Shown: positions 58,599-58,791 of the stretch, piece by piece
Numbering within the stretch: the stretch's first letter is position 1
Layout of the letters: each line of letters starts with the position of its first letter
Assembly (NCBI GenBank): GCA_029941135.1
Contig: JAPYRI010000007.1
Location: 1-58,791, forward strand
Direction: 5' to 3'
DNA length: 58,791 nucleotides
Source of the DNA: Alphaproteobacteria bacterium
Lineage (GTDB): Bacteria; Pseudomonadota; Alphaproteobacteria; JAPYRI01
The notes under the pieces: model-generated
Told to the model about the DNA's origin: nothing
Database searches by the model: none
Seen by the model: only the letters and a program-made list of their open reading frames with translations
Position numbers and translations under genes: made by a program

Positions 58599-58791
58599 CC
58601 AAACACCAAACGACTATTACCCGGCACGATCGGTTTGTTTTTCACGACCATCAGCCCAAAGTTGAGAATTTACGCGAAGCTGTCATCGCAGGACTGTCCA
58701 ATACGCCTAAGGCAATTCATTGCAAATTTTTTTACGACCAGCGGGGCGCGGAGCTGTTCGAGAAAATTTGTACACTCAACGAATACTATCC
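58595..58791 (+). CDS. egtD: L-histidine N-alpha-methyltransferase EgtD (5' part; truncated by window end)
   Basis: LREAVIAGLSNTPKAIHCKFFYDQRGAELFEKICTLNEYY; ATGA overlap with egtB. Confidence 0.9.
   Translation, partial: MTKHQTTITRHDRFVFHDHQPKVENLREAVIAGLSNTPKAIHCKFFYDQRGAELFEKICTLNEYY

Noticed and set aside
1-58791. CRISPR arrays, rRNA, tRNA, prophage or transposase genes
   Set aside because: None recognised by eye; a tRNAscan-SE/Infernal and ISfinder run would be needed to exclude small or degenerate elements.

Overview
About 59 kb of gene-dense, high-GC proteobacterial-type accessory DNA with about 50 protein loci. No rRNA, tRNA, CRISPR array or transposase was recognised by eye. Main blocks: (1) a + strand block with a TetR regulator, GSTs, two tandem haloalkane dehalogenases, a PhyH-type dioxygenase and a PQQ-alcohol dehydrogenase; (2) an SCP-x-like thiolase next to a fused HMG-CoA-synthase-like/DUF35 protein that appears to have lost its catalytic residues; (3) a tight seven-gene minus-strand operon hyuA-hyuB-ICL/PEPM lyase-leuC-like-leuD-like-isochorismatase-amidase, plausibly converting a cyclic (imide) amide via an alkylmaleate and alkylmalate to a keto acid; (4) a carboxymuconolactone-decarboxylase/AhpD-like gene interrupted by an in-frame TGA exactly at the second Cys of its CxxC motif, followed by a perfect 7-bp hairpin with a GGC loop at bacterial-SECIS spacing, making it a candidate CxxU selenoprotein; (5) HACL-like lyase, SDR, metaxin/FAXC-like GST and DMT transporter genes; (6) Rieske oxygenase, HpaB-type monooxygenase, acyl-CoA dehydrogenases, a two-subunit hydroquinone 1,2-dioxygenase, and egtB plus the start of egtD. 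The window also holds many gene relics: GSTs with in-frame stops or frameshifts, a PEP-synthase-like fragment joined to a decayed TPR protein, SDR, ABM and enoyl-CoA hydratase remnants, a frameshifted hydrolase, and a PhzF::ACR3 chimeric ORF. All family calls come from reading translated sequence. No database search was run.
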